64,000 nucleotides of DNA. Source: Orientallactaga sibirica. Taxonomy: Eukaryota; Chordata; Mammalia; Rodentia; Dipodidae. The stretch lies in the NCBI GenBank assembly GCA_036365145.1, contig JAEOAD010002712.1:2933001-2997000 (forward strand), in the 5' to 3' direction. How positions within the stretch are numbered: the stretch's first letter is position 1; each line of letters begins with the position of its first letter. Below the pieces are notes generated by a model. It had not been told where the DNA came from. It worked only from the letters and a program-made list of their open reading frames with translations, and searched no databases. Positions 42,666 through 53,391 of this stretch are shown piece by piece. Position numbers and translations under genes: made by a program.

Positions 42666-42874
42666 ATAAAAATAAAAAGAATGTGCTTTCTATAGTTCAT
42701 TTCTGCCTTGATTTGGTAACCTTGGCAAGAAATAGAATGGTAGAGCAGGGAAGGAAAACTACATATGAACTTTAGAAGGCTGACAAATGTAGTGTTAGTG
42801 TGCTGACTTTGGCTCAAGGAAAGCTGTGAAAATCCTAAGCCACATGTCTGAATCCTACCTTAGAGACAACAGAG

Positions 42875-43202
42875 GCCATTGATGGTGAATGTAAATGTCC
42901 CTTTTCATAGGCTCATGTGTTCCAGTACCTAATCCCCAACTGGTGTTGATGTTTGGGAAGGTGGTGGAACCTTTCCGAGGTGGAGCCTTGCTGGAGGAAG
43001 TGTGTACTTGGCAAGGGGTGTGGACCCTCAGGTATTCTCACTGTCTCTGCTTCCTCCCTGCTAATATGAAGATGCAACATTGGCTGTCTGCTCCTGCCAT
43101 AACTTCCCCTCAAAGCTAAGTTGCACTGAACCCTCCGTTTTGCTTCCCTAAGTTGCTTCTGGTTGGGTATTGTGTCCCATCAATGAGAAGATAACTGACA
43201 TA
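42875..43202 (+). mobile_element. ORR1-like MaLR LTR
   Basis: TGATGGTGAATGTAAATGTC, CATAGGCTCATGTGTTCCAG, GAGCCTTGCTGGAGGAAGTG, CTCCTGCCATAACTTCCCCT, TTGCTTCTGGTTGGGTATTG, ending near ACTGACAT. The order matches rodent ORR1 LTRs. Near-matching GCCAT/ACCAT flanks could be a 5-base duplication. No internal region, so a solo LTR. Confidence 0.75.
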
Positions 43203-43386
43203 CCATCTCTGCTCTGAGGAACCAGAGAAGTCTCCTTTTCCCTTAGAAAGTATCAAGAAGTTCCCAGAGCCTCTCCTAGTAGCTTATTCCTTTTAAATAA
43301 CTAATTATGTAGTCTGTCTAGAACTCTCCATGTCCACCTCTTGCTGCCTTCTCTGGAGAATACTTCAACTTTTCCTTTTAAAGAAA

Positions 43387-43545
43387 CTTTAATCCAGGCA
43401 TGGTGGTGCACACCTTCAATCCCAGCACTTGGGAGGCAGAGGTAGGAGGATCACCATGAGTTCGAGGCCACCCTGAGATTACAAATTGAATTCCAGGTTA
43501 GCCTGGACTAGAGCGAGACCCTACCTTGAAAAACCAAGGGGGGAA
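43387..43545 (+). mobile_element. B1 SINE
   Basis: ATCCAGGCATGGTGGTGCAC to AAAAACCAAGGGGGGAAAAA; AAACTTTA flanks. Confidence 0.9.
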
Positions 43546-43849
43546 AAACTTTACAAATCACTATGCAACATAAAACATAGAAAAATGCATACAATACAGG
43601 TATGACAGAGCAAATACCTACATAACCCCTAATCAGAGTCAGAACCCTGCCTCAATGCACCAAGTCCTGTTACTTCCCCAGCTCTCCAGAGGAACTATCC
43701 TTTGATTTACTGTACGGTCCACATCTGTCTCACCACACATGTAAACACCCTTAATGCTGTTTAGTATTACTTCTAACACCAGCTGCATGCACTCTTGCTG
43801 GCAGCTTCTGCTGAACTTGCTAACACTTGCTCGGCCATGGGAAGCTAGC

Positions 43850-44197
43850 TGTGGGTGTTTGATTCAGGTGTCCCCCATAAACTTAGGTGTTCTGAATGCT
43901 AGGTTCCCAGCTCATGGAGATCTGGGAATTAATGCTTCCTGGAGGCAGTGTATTATTGGGGGCGGGCTTATAGGTATTATAGCCAGTTTCCCCTTGCCAG
44001 TATTTGGCACACTCTCCTGTTCCTGTTGTCTACCTTATATTGGCCAGGGGGTGATGTCCACCCACTGCTCATGCCATCATTTTCCCCAGCCATCATGGAG
44101 CTTCCCCTCGAGTCTGTAAGCCAAAATAAATCCTTTTTTCCTAAAAGCTGTTCTTGGTTAGGTGATTTCTGCCAGCAATGTAAACCTGACTGCTACA
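43850..44197 (+). mobile_element. Solo MaLR/ORR1-like LTR with 5-bp target duplication
   Basis: 348 bases beginning TGTGGGTGTTTGATTCAGGT and ending CTGACTGCTACA, bounded on both sides by CTAGC (43845-43849 and 44198-44202). Inside are TCCCCCATAAACTTAGGTGT, CCATCATGGAGCTTCCCCTC and a polyadenylation signal in CCAAAATAAATCC. TG...CA ends plus a 5-base duplication are the hallmark of LTR-element integration. The internal region was lost by LTR-LTR recombination, or is absent. Subfamily not certain. Confidence 0.85.
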
Positions 44198-44209
44198 CTA
44201 GCTGATCTT

Positions 44210-44325
44210 TTCTTTTTTTTGAGGTAGGGTCTCCCTGTAGCTAACCTGGAATTCACTATCTAGTCTCAGAGTGGCCTTGAACTCATGGTGATCCTCCTAC
44301 TTCTGCCTTCCACCATGCCCAGCTG
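44210..44325 (-). mobile_element. B1 SINE, internally deleted
   Basis: TTTTTTTTGAGGTAGGGTCT to CACCATGCCCAGC, lacking the segment around 'GTGCTGGGATTAAAGG'. Confidence 0.85.
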
Positions 44326-44625
44326 GTTGTTTCTGGTCACCCTATTAGAAACAGTGCTGCTATGAATGTCCTTATGGATGTGTCCCAGTGCACAGGTTTC
44401 CTAGGCCCAGAGGTATAGCTACTGGGTCATATGGCATGTGTTGCATGTTTGTTCCCTAACTTCATATTTGTTGGCAAGCTATTCTCTAATGCTTCAAGCA
44501 ATGAGGCTTGCAGCCCCAGCTCCACGGGGAACTAAAGTGGGAGGATTACAAGTTGAAGATCTTCCTAGACCAGAGTTCAAGGCCAGCCTGGACAACTTAG
44601 TGATAACTTGTCTCCAAATGAAGAG

Positions 44626-44790
44626 GGCTGGGGAGATTACTCAGTGGTTAAAGATGCTTGCTTGCAAAGCCTGCTGGGCTGGGTTTGACTCCCTAGCACC
44701 CACATAAAGACTGATGCACGAAATAGTTTACACATCTAGAGTTTCTTTGTAGCAGCAAGAGGCCCTGGCAGGCCCAGAGTTCCTTTCTTA
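44626..44790 (+). mobile_element. tRNA-derived SINE, 3' truncated
   Basis: GGGCTGGGGAGATTACTCAG to GAGGCCCTGGCAGGCCCAG. Confidence 0.85.
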
Positions 44791-44829
44791 ACTAAAGTTT
44801 TTTTTTATTTATTTATTTATTTTTAAATG

Positions 44830-44905
44830 AAAAGGAACAGGAATGTAGCTCAGTGGAAATTTCCTAGGGTGTGAGGTCCCAGGTTCAATCCCCAGGGGAA
44901 TTTCA
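44830..44905 (+). mobile_element. ID-like SINE
   Basis: AGGAATGTAGCTCAGTGGAA, GGTCCCAGGTTCAATCCCCA. Confidence 0.6.
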
Positions 44906-45890
44906 GATCTGTGCTCTTGACACTGCTTTTGCTAACCTTTGCTGTCAGCCACCTTCCTGTGCTCCATTACATTCCCAGTACTGACTGCAGCGCCTGACCC
45001 TGTGTCTCCCGTCCTCCTCCACAGGCGAGCATGGCTTCCCTTGTACAATTCAAGTACAAGTGTATCTGGAACATTCCCAGCGTTCTTTTGAACATACACA
45101 ATGTGGAAAGCACATACTTACTGATTGAGCACCAGGGCAGGATTTTCTTCCTGAGAGGCAGTTCAGGATGGAAGTCAGACCTGTGAGCTCTTGGGCCAGG
45201 CCACAACCACACACTGCCTGCCCACTTGCTTGCCCTGGGTCCTTGGGTGATTATTTAACTTGTTTTAGTTTCCATGACTGTAAAGGGGGATAATTGCACC
45301 CATTTGCAGGCTTGTTGTATGCACTACACATCAGTGTGTAACTCTGACTGCAAGAGGTTCACAAACTTGGCCAGAAACAGGGCTCAAAGAACAAGTGGCC
45401 GGCAGTCTCCAGGATGTGCAGACGCCACACCACGAGCGTAGTGTTCATGCCCTGTCCGTCCCTCCTTGTGTGGCTGACTGGGGGCAGGTATGTTGCATGC
45501 CTGTAGCCACAGAAATGAACTGGCTCACTTGGGACTCATCATCAACACAGTTGAGCTCACTGATCAAATAACACAAAGGAGCAAGTGAAGGGGACTAGAG
45601 GGGGACAGTGCTGGGTACTCAGACTTGCAACTGGCTTTCTGTGGTAGAGATGCTCCATGTACCTGTCACTTCTCATTTTAGGAGTGTTACGTGCAGCTCT
45701 TCCAGTACGACACCTGGTTACATGGTTAATACCTCTACCCAAGCCTCTGCACAGATATGGGTTTGGGGGCTCTTACTAGCATGTAATTAAGTCCAAGGAT
45801 TCCGAGGAGGCACCATTTCCAACTTGATGCACTACTGTCCATGGCGCTTTTTAGTTCCTGAACCTCCAGTAATGTGTCATATCCTTCTAG
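44906..45890. other. Mostly single-copy stretch with a MIR copy
   Basis: 45190-45345 (TGGGTCCTTGGGTGATTATT, TAGTTTCCATGACTGTAAAG, GGCTTGTTGTATGC) is a MIR in plus orientation. Nothing else was recognised. Confidence 0.55.
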
Positions 45891-45892
45891 CT

Positions 45893-46015
45893 GGGAGTGG
45901 TGGTACACACCCTTTAATCTAAAACTGAAGTAAGATTGCTGAGTTTGAGGCCACCCTGAGACTAATTCCAGGTCAGCCTAGGCTGGAGCAAGACCCTACT
46001 TTGAAAAACAAACAA
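45893..46015 (+). mobile_element. B1 SINE, internally deleted
   Basis: GGGAGTGGTGGTACACACCC to TACTTTGAAAAACAAACAAA, missing 'CAGCACTTGGGAGGC'. Confidence 0.8.
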
Positions 46016-46361
46016 AAATCCTATTATGTTGCCTTTCAAACAGGGGTGAGAGATAGCTCAGTACTTTCTTGGCATGTGTGAAGCTCTAGATTCAACCCCA
46101 AAGTGAGAAAGCATGCTTTACACATCGTTACTGGAAAATTTTGTTTGAGCATATTGCAGGGAGTGCGACAAAGGCAGAAGCAGAGTGAAGTGACGTTGAC
46201 AACTATTAGTGATGTGGCATGACAATATTTGCTAACTGCACATTAGCACAGCAAGGCAGATGGCAAACTACATGTGCTTTTCAGTAACCTATCACCTGTA
46301 CATATACTGCTGGAGGAAAGGGCCACTGTGTGTAATTACTTCTAGGCTTTATCTTTAAATA

Positions 46362-46525
46362 GATTTTTTTTTTTTTTTTGGGTTTTTCGAGGTAGGGTTT
46401 CACTTTAGCTCAGGCTGACCTGAAATTCACTATGTAGTCTCAGGGTGGCCTTGAACTCACAGCGATCCTCCTACCTCTGCCTCCTGAGTGCTGGGATTAA
46501 AGGCGTGCACCACCAGGCCCGGCAA
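46362..46525 (-). mobile_element. B1 SINE
   Basis: Poly(T), GGGTTTTTCGAGGTAGGGTT to CACCACCAGGCCCGGC; AGATTTTTT flanks. Confidence 0.95.
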
Positions 46526-46669
46526 GATTTTTTAAATTTTATTTATTTGAGAGAGAGAGCGAATAGACACATCAGGCAAACAAACTCCAGATGCATGCAC
46601 CACCTTGTGCATCTGGTTTATGTGGGTACTGGAGAATTGAACCTGTGTCTTAAGCCACTTCTCCGGCCC
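46526..46669 (-). mobile_element. tRNA-derived SINE, shortened
   Basis: AAATTTTATTTATTTGAGAG to CCACTTCTCCGGCCCC, lacking the 'CAGGGCCTCTAGCC' body part. Confidence 0.85.
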
Positions 46670-46679
46670 CAGGCCTTAC

Positions 46680-46832
46680 CTTTATTTTATTTGACAGAGA
46701 AAGAAGGGAGAGAGAATGGGCGTGCTAGGGCCTCTAGCCACTGCAAATGAACTCCAGATGAGTGCACCTGACTAACCTGGGTCCTTTGGCTTTGGAGGCA
46801 AATACCTTAACTGCTAAGCCATCCCTCCAGCC
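46680..46832 (-). mobile_element. tRNA-derived SINE, shortened
   Basis: TTTATTTTATTTGACAGAGA to CCATCCCTCCAGCC; GGCCTTACCTTTA/GGGCTTACCTTTA flanks form the duplication. Confidence 0.9.
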
Positions 46833-47430
46833 AGCAGGGCTTACCTTTAAAAGTAAGAAATTCTGTCAACAGTAAAGTCAGTCCTTAACATTTTAATCTG
46901 AACCTGTGTCTCTGGCACAAAGCCCTGAATGGGATCCAGATGGCAGAGAGCAGATGCTGGCTCATAAGACACCACATTCTGTATACTCCTGTAAATTGGA
47001 AACCAGTGCCCCAAGTCACACCAGTGGCAGCATAGTTTGATATTCTGGTGCCAAGTGGAACCCCAGTGTTAGATCTGCCAGGACTGTGACAACGGCACCA
47101 AGTATCACTGGCATCAAGTGGGAGTGAAGAACCTACAGCCTCTGCCCAATAATCTGTAGCCTGAGATCAGAGCTACTCAGAGTGGAGGAGCCTGCTTTGC
47201 ACTGGCTGGAGGAACCACAACCCAACAAGATGTGGTGAACTTGCCCAAAGGCCAGCCTCTGCAGCTTCCCTTCCGAGGGGAGCCCAGCTAGAACAATGCA
47301 GCAGAGCTGGTGACAGTGTGGGAAATGGGAGGGCTGTGTGTGAACAGCCTGGGGCCTGCAGGCTGGTCCACCATAGATTAACCTCTATAAACTGTGGCTG
47401 CAGGCACAGATTAAACAGTCTCCACAATTT
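46833..47430. other. Single-copy intergenic stretch
   Basis: No repeat or gene recognised. Confidence 0.5.
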
Positions 47431-47434
47431 TTTG

Positions 47435-47634
47435 TTTTTTTCTTTTGAGAGAGAGAGAGAGAGAGAGGAGCAGGGAGGGAGAAAGAATGGGTGCACAAGG
47501 GCCTCCAGCCACTGCAAACTCCAGATGCATGTGCCCCCTTGTACATCTGGCTTATGTGGGTCTTGGGGAATCGAACCTGCATCCTTTGGCTTTGCAGGCA
47601 CATGCCTTAACCACTAAGCCATCCCCCCAGCCCC
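47435..47634 (-). mobile_element. tRNA-derived SINE, first of two at one target
   Basis: TTTTTTTCTTTTGAGAGAGA to AAGCCATCCCCCCAGCCC, flanked by CAGTCTCCACAATTTTT. Confidence 0.95.
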
Positions 47635-47644
47635 AGTCTCCACA

Positions 47645-47842
47645 ATTTTTAAAAATTTTATTTATTTTTTAGAGACAGGGAAAGAGTGAGAATGGACACA
47701 CCAGGGCCTCTAGCCATTGCAAACAAACTCCAGACGCATGCGTCACCACGTGCAGCTGGCTTACGTGGGATCTGGAGAATCAAACCGAGGTCCTTAGGCT
47801 TCACAGGCACATGCCCTAACTGCTAAGCCATCTCTCCAGCCC
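47645..47842 (-). mobile_element. tRNA-derived SINE, second at the same target
   Basis: TTTTTAAAAATTTTATTTAT to CCATCTCTCCAGCCC, followed by a third copy of GTCTCCACAATTTTT. Confidence 0.95.
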
Positions 47843-48059
47843 GTCTCCACAATTTTTAATGTGTGCCTAGTGGGGCAAAGTCAAGAATCCTAAGTACCTG
47901 GAGCTAGAAGTTTCCCATCAAAGGCCTATTTCTTCCTTCACCTGGGAGCTCTGACAAAAAAAAAAAAAAAAAAAAAGGCTTCGATTTCCTTCCATTCCCT
48001 TTGTAACTGCAGTTCTTGTGGAAATGTCAGCAATGAGCTAATTCCACAAGCCTTCATGT

Positions 48060-48228
48060 CCATTTATCAGAGATGGTAATAATTGCTGTCCTCCTTGCCG
48101 TGAGCATAACAGCTAAAGAAACCACTCTACACATGTTACCTATGTGCCATGCAGTCCTAGAGCTTTGCATGCAATAAACACAACCCATTTTATAGATAGG
48201 GAACTTATTTACAGAGAGGTTGAATCAT
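48060..48228 (-). mobile_element. MIR element
   Basis: TGTGCCATGCAGTCCTAGAG, GCTTTGCATGCAATAAACAC, TTTTATAGATAGGGAACTTA and GAGGTTGAATCATTTGCC match the complement of MIR. Confidence 0.7.
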
Positions 48229-48355
48229 TTGCCTTAACTCCAGCACTTGGGAGGCACAGGCAAGAGGACCACTGAATTCAAGGCCACCCTGGCACTAAAA
48301 AGAGTAAATTCCAGGTTAGCCTGGACTAGAGGGAGATCCAACCTCAAAACAAAAC
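48229..48355 (+). mobile_element. B1 SINE, 5' truncated
   Basis: CCTTAACTCCAGCACTTGGG to TCAAAACAAAACAAAATTGCC; inserted next to the MIR. Confidence 0.8.
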
Positions 48356-48599
48356 AAAATTGCCCCTTAATACTTGTTTAAGCTTGTAGATTAGCTCTGC
48401 CCTCACTTTTGGCCAGAGAAGCTTCTTTTTGCAGATGGTGGCAAGTGGGGACTCAAAACTCAAGTGTAAGGCTCAGAGAACATTGTAGAAGAGATGGCAG
48501 AAAGATTGTGAAAATCCAAGGGTGGGGAGGAGTGCTGTCTCCAGACACGATGTTGCCATTGTCATCATTGTTCACAGTAGTTGTTACCTGCACAATATT

Positions 48600-48805
48600 A
48601 GGCCTATCAACATTTCATCATGGCTGATGGAGGGCCAAACATGAAAAAAATGACATCAAAACAGAAGAGAGACTACTTGTAAATAAGGGGTTCAGTGGAA
48701 GAGGGACAAGGAGATAGAAAAGGGGAGATACAAGAAAGTAATGAAGGGATCATGATAAAAATGTATTATGGACATTATGAAAACTGTCAACAAAAAGCTT
48801 TAAAA
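48600..48805 (+). mobile_element. L1 3' end, plus orientation
   Basis: TGGCTGATGGAGGGCCAAAC, ATGACATCAAAACAGAAGAG, TCATGATAAAAATGTATTAT and TGTCAACAAAAAGCTTTAAA; same lineage as 17805-18030. Confidence 0.65.
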
Positions 48806-49200
48806 AAGGAAAAATTACAGGCACTGAAAGCAGCAGCTGAACTAAATTCTGAATTCTTATAGGGAGTCAGAGTTGCGAGAATCTGATCTCATTTCTTTCA
48901 AGTGCTGCCTTTAGCTTACTAAAGTGCCAAAAGTGAAGTGACTCCTTTGATAACTGAAGACAAAGGAAGAACTCTTCACAGACCAGGAGTCTCACTTAGG
49001 ACTCGGCACCTAAGGGATGAACAAGTAACTGGCTGAATGGATGCCTTCCAAACACAAGACTTTCAAATGCGCAGCTGTGACTTGCACCCCACAAAATGGC
49101 TTGAGTATGTATCACTTAGAATGTCAAAACAGAAAAGGCTATGTAGCAAGTTAAGGTCAGAAATGAAAAATAAGTCAAATACTGAAATTAAGATTGGAAT
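48806..49200. other. Single-copy intergenic stretch
   Basis: No repeat or gene recognised. Confidence 0.45.
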
Positions 49201-49202
49201 TG

Positions 49203-49390
49203 GGCTGGAGAGATGGCTCAGAGGTGAAGGCACTTACCTGTGAAGCCGAAGTACCTAGGTTCCACTTCCTAGTACCCACATAAGACAGATGCACAGGGCG
49301 ACACAGCACTCTAGAGTGTTTGCAATGGCTGGAGGCCCTGGATTGCCCATTCTCTATCTACAACTCTCTCCAATAAATATATTTAAAAAA
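49203..49390 (+). mobile_element. tRNA-derived SINE
   Basis: GGGCTGGAGAGATGGCTCAG to AATAAATATATTTAAAAAAA; GAAATTAAGA flanks are the duplication. Confidence 0.9.
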
Positions 49391-49417
49391 AAAAAAGAAA
49401 TTAAGAATGGAAAGCAG

Positions 49418-49612
49418 GCTGGAGAGATGGCTCAGTGGTTAAGGCGCTTGCCTGCAAAGCCTAACAATTTGGGTTCAATTCCCCAGCACCAACATAAGCC
49501 AGATGCACAAAGTGGTGCATGCATCTGGAGTTCACTTGCAGTGGCTAGAGACCCTGATGCACCCATACTTTCTCTCTGTGCTTGCAAATAAATAAATAAA
49601 ATAAAGAAAAAA
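49418..49612 (+). mobile_element. tRNA-derived SINE
   Basis: AGGCTGGAGAGATGGCTCAG to AATAAATAAATAAAATAAAG; AAGAATG(G/A)AA flanks. Confidence 0.95.
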
Positions 49613-49629
49613 AAAAAAAAAGAATGAAA

Positions 49630-49790
49630 TCTATAGCTGGGCATGGTGGTGCATGCCTTTAATTCTAGCATTTGGGAGGCAGAGATAGGAGATTTCTGTG
49701 CATTTGAGGCCAGCCTGAGTGTACATAGCGAATTCCAGGTCAGCCAGGGCTAGAGTGAGACCCTACCTAGAAAAACAAAAACACACAAAA
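49630..49790 (+). mobile_element. B1 SINE
   Basis: TAGCTGGGCATGGTGGTGCA to ACCTAGAAAAACAAAAACAC. Confidence 0.9.
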
Positions 49791-50700
49791 AAGGAATTTG
49801 GTATCTGGTTGTTTCCTTGAAATCCTTTTTGCTGGCTTAGCAAGAAAGAGGTTGGGATAAGCTTCTGGAATCAAACAAGTCTTTCCTTAATAACACAGTA
49901 TGTCTCATTTATATAGGTGATATAATATGCTTAGGTAACTTTTCTGAAGGCTGAGTTGACCTCATATTATTCCTGCACAACCCTTACAATCAACCATAGC
50001 ACAAATAATCAGCTTTTTCTATCACTTTAGAGTTAGACACTAAAATGGCTGCCATACTGTCAACAGGTTTGTATTGACATCTAATCTAGTGAAGCACTGA
50101 ACTTACCTTAAGTTCAACAAAATACTGTTCAGCCAGCCTATAACTAACCAGTATTTAAAGAGCTAATGCATCAGGCAAGTTTTTCTTAATATAAGGATTT
50201 AATGACAAAACTGGCTAACCTGTAATATTGCGCAATCCAACCTCGGCTAGGTGAAAAATTCCCACTAAGAGCTGTGAGAAGCAGCAAGGTCTACTGATGG
50301 GCCCTGGTATAACAGTAACAGCAGGAACTAAGCAGAAGCCACCTACAGCATTGCCAGCCAGAGGACAGTAACTGTCTTTCTAGAATATTCTCACCTTGTT
50401 CCCTCCCTACATACTATAAGCTGTTTACTTGACCTAATTGTAGAAGTGATTCTTTAAGGTTCATTGGCCTTTGCTTTGAGAGTTTGAAAGGAAGTCTGAT
50501 TCTCTGGGGATTAGGAGAAGCAGAAAAACAAAACCCAAGAGCTGCTGTGTGTGTTAGGACAGGTTCTCAAAAAGTACATCCAAGACACATGTGACCTCTG
50601 TAAGAACATAGCCATAGGCCAATTTTGTGTGTGTGAGACACACATATTTAAGTTGAAAAGAAAAGCTTCCCAACTCAGGGTATCCCAAAGCCTTCTAAGC
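49791..50700. other. Single-copy intergenic stretch
   Basis: No repeat or gene recognised; 99-116-residue frames at 50511-50861 run into the following SINE. Confidence 0.45.
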
Positions 50701-50702
50701 AT

Positions 50703-50908
50703 TTTTAAAAAATGTATTATTTTGCAAGCAGACAAGAGAGAAAGTGCATGTAAGAGGACGGGTGTGCCATGGTCTCTTGCCACTGCAAATGAACTACAGA
50801 GGCATGTGCCACCATATGTATCTGGCTTTATGTGGGCACTAGGGATGTGAACCAAGACCATCAGACTTTGTAAGCAAGTACCTTAACTACTGAGCCATCT
50901 CTCCAGCC
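50703..50908 (-). mobile_element. Diverged tRNA-derived SINE
   Basis: TTTTTAAAAAATGTATTATT to GAGCCATCTCTCCAGCCC. Confidence 0.85.
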
Positions 50909-51159
50909 CTGTGGTGAAATTTTTAATAAGCTATTAGGAACAAAGATGGGAATGGTTGACTGACCCTACTCCTAACCCCCAACATGAGAGGCTGCAAACA
51001 GTTTGATTTATCATGACTTAAATATGCAGCCAAGATGAAAAGACATTTTAAGGGACCAATTAACCAACCCTTACAGAAATAAATTAAGGGCCTGTGTTGA
51101 AACAGTCAAAGAAACTAACATGGAATCATAGCCATACTGCTTGGAATGTATCCAAATAG

Positions 51160-51490
51160 AAAAGCTCGGGCTGAAAATGTTTTGGCTCAGTGGATAAAAC
51201 ACTTGCACAAGCATGAGCACTTGAGTTTGGATTCCCAGAACCTAATTAAAGTAGCCAGATGCTGTGGTGGGTGTCTGTAACCCCAGCATGCCTACAGCGA
51301 GAAGGGAGTTGAAATCTTCTGGAAGTTTGCAGGCCAGCTAGCCCGGTGAACTATGTGATGAATGAGAAACCTTGCCTCAAACAAGGTGATAAGGAGAGGG
51401 CTGACACCTGAAGTTGTCTATCTCCACAAGCATGCAGTGGCACACTATTTGCACTCATGTGCATGCACACATAACTACACAAGAAGAAAA
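51160..51490 (+). mobile_element. B4-like SINE
   Basis: GTTTTGGCTCAGTGGATAAA, GCACAAGCATGAGCACTTGA, AGATGCTGTGGTGGGTGTCT, AGCTAGCCCGGTGAACTATG and CATGTGCATGCACACATAAC follow the B4 order. Confidence 0.7.
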
Positions 51491-51502
51491 AGTAACAAAA
51501 AT

Positions 51503-51601
51503 CATATCACCCACTGTCACCTAGTCTCCTTTGCCAAGAAGTCCAAGTCATCTTTAACATTCATGGTTTGATCCTCTTTCAGTTTGAAGTAGGTTTTATC
51601 A
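51503..51601 (-). other. Candidate short exon downstream of DTL (weak)
   Basis: On the minus strand an acceptor-like TTTGTTTATTCCCAG is followed by GT and then 28 codons (starting DKTYFKLKEDQ, ending LAKETR) to a TGA near 51503. The peptide is charged and protein-like, but a run this short is expected by chance fairly often. I recognise no family, and it lies beyond the likely DTL polyadenylation site. Confidence 0.12.
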
Positions 51602-51715
51602 CCTGGGAATAAACAAACTTTATTCAACAAACAAGTAGAAGGGACCCTTGATTATTACTGCAGTTCTTCTGTGTAGACTTTTGCTTTTAAGTCAATGTAT
51701 AAAGCACAGAAAAGG

Positions 51716-53391
51716 ACACGGGATAAGGTAAAAGTCTTTATTATTCAGGACCAGATCAGAGCCTGACACTGACACAGGCGGGATAATTACTATCTCATTA
51801 CATTTGACCTTTGGCACTGATTTGCAGTACTAGTTTTCCAAGTGGGACACATTACACCCAGCAGACTTTCTGCCCTTTCTGACAGCCACATTTCCTCCAA
51901 TTTCACTTGGTAGTGCTGCCAGAAGATGTACAGAGACAAAGTCATCTACTTTACTAACTCCACCACACTCTGACTTTCAAAACAAGAGAGATAGCTAGCA
52001 TTACTGGCAGGTATATGTTATAAATAATACCTTCCCATTACCTAACATTCAAAAACTAAACATTAAACCTAAGTTGATTTCCTAAATATTCAGTTAAAGC
52101 TATGCTTGGATTTGGCAGTAACTGACATCCATGGAAAATCTAGGCTTAATTAACCTGTGCAGTCCTGGTTGTTATAAAAGCTTAACTGACAATCTCAAAG
52201 GAATTAAGAGTTTTCATAAAGAATTTAAAAATCTTGACAAAGATAGAAATAAAGTTTAACCAGTCCTCTGAGATAGGCATAAAATAAACTATTTCATAAC
52301 AGAGAGAGATGTCCCTTCCAAGTGCATAACCTACAGTCCTTGAGGTTACAAAGTAAGGAAATAAAATTACGGTTCATTTCAAGAGGACTGATAAATAACT
52401 GTTTAAAATCCTTGCGCATTATTTAGAGTCAGCCAATATACTCTAGTATAGTTACATAAAGTGCCTTTTCTTTTTTGGGGGGTGGGGTGGGGAGATCACT
52501 AGTATTCTAGAATGTTAGTGCTTTTTGTGAAAATAAAGTCAATGTTTATCTCAGGTTCTATTTTCAGTTCAAAATTATCTTTTCTAAAAATATTATTAGG
52601 AAATCATTGCCTTTTCTTAAAATCTGCTGACCCTAGGGAAGTGAGGATTGTCCCTAAATGGAAGCTCTAGTGCCAGTGTATGAGTACTGGTTTTCTATGA
52701 TACCTTCCTCTAGTAAGGTGTCAAAGACCAAAACCTCCTAGAGTGACGTTGGGCTGCTAACAGGAAACTGGTAAAGATACAGACCTTTAAATCTCTTAGA
52801 TAAACTGGGAGAAAACGACAGACCCAGCTTTCTTTTATTCTCTCCTAGTTTCTCCAAAGAGTTGACATGGATGACTGCATTTAAAATAACTCAAGAGATT
52901 GGATTTTAACACTAAACCAGTAAGTGTACTTATGTGACCATCACATTTTTATACATACTTTAAAACACACACACAAAGTATAGTGAACAGATTATATTAA
53001 AGCAGGGATGACCGGGATCTTCTGTAGAGGATGTCTCTTTCCAATACTGACCGGCCTCTTGCTGGTGCCAACAGACTAGCTATACTGAGCACAAAAGACA
53101 TGTCTTAATTTTTTTGCCTCATTGAGCTAGATGGCATTTTCATAGAGAAGATGCATACTTTAAAGAGTGAAGACCATTCAAATACTACAAAGTGACAAGT
53201 TTACTGCATGAAATGTAAGCACAGTCTTCACCCTGAAGAAGCTTATACACTCGGGTAGAAGAAGCAGACTAGGAATATGAAATAACTGGAAGGATTTTCT
53301 CAGAAATGAAAAGTGGCAGTTTTCTTAAAGGCCAGAGTTATAAAGTCCCTGTTTTTTTCCAGACCAATAGTTAACTCACTCAGGTTAGAAT
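51716..53391 (-). other. DTL: DTL 3' untranslated region (end inferred)
   Basis: The 1.7 kb after the DTL stop is free of SINEs, unlike its surroundings. It is AT-rich with many ATTTA-like and TTTTTT motifs. A canonical AATAAA lies at 51737-51742 with a GT-rich stretch (CCGTGTCCTTTTCTGTGC) just beyond, so cleavage near 51716-51722 is likely. Other AATAAA copies at 52834-52839 and 51619-51624 could give shorter or longer ends. The end is inferred from signals only. Confidence 0.65.
51737..51742 (-). terminator. DTL: Probable DTL polyadenylation signal (AATAAA)
   Basis: Complement of TTTATT in AAAGTCTTTATTATTC, with a GT-rich downstream element 15-45 bases on. Chosen over 52834 and 51619 because of that element and because it lies at the edge of the SINE-free block. 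Confidence 0.55.

Larger units (their letters stand above)
43550..44500 (-). mobile_element. Ancient L1M remnant with nested LTR and B1
   Basis: 43560-43760 (AAAACATAGAAAAATGCATA, GCAAATACCTACATAACCCC) and 44330-44490 (AACAGTGCTGCTATGAATGT, GTATAGCTACTGGGTCATAT) fit the antisense 3' region of old mammalian L1. The LTR at 43850-44197 and a B1 at 44210-44325 are inserted. Confidence 0.55.
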
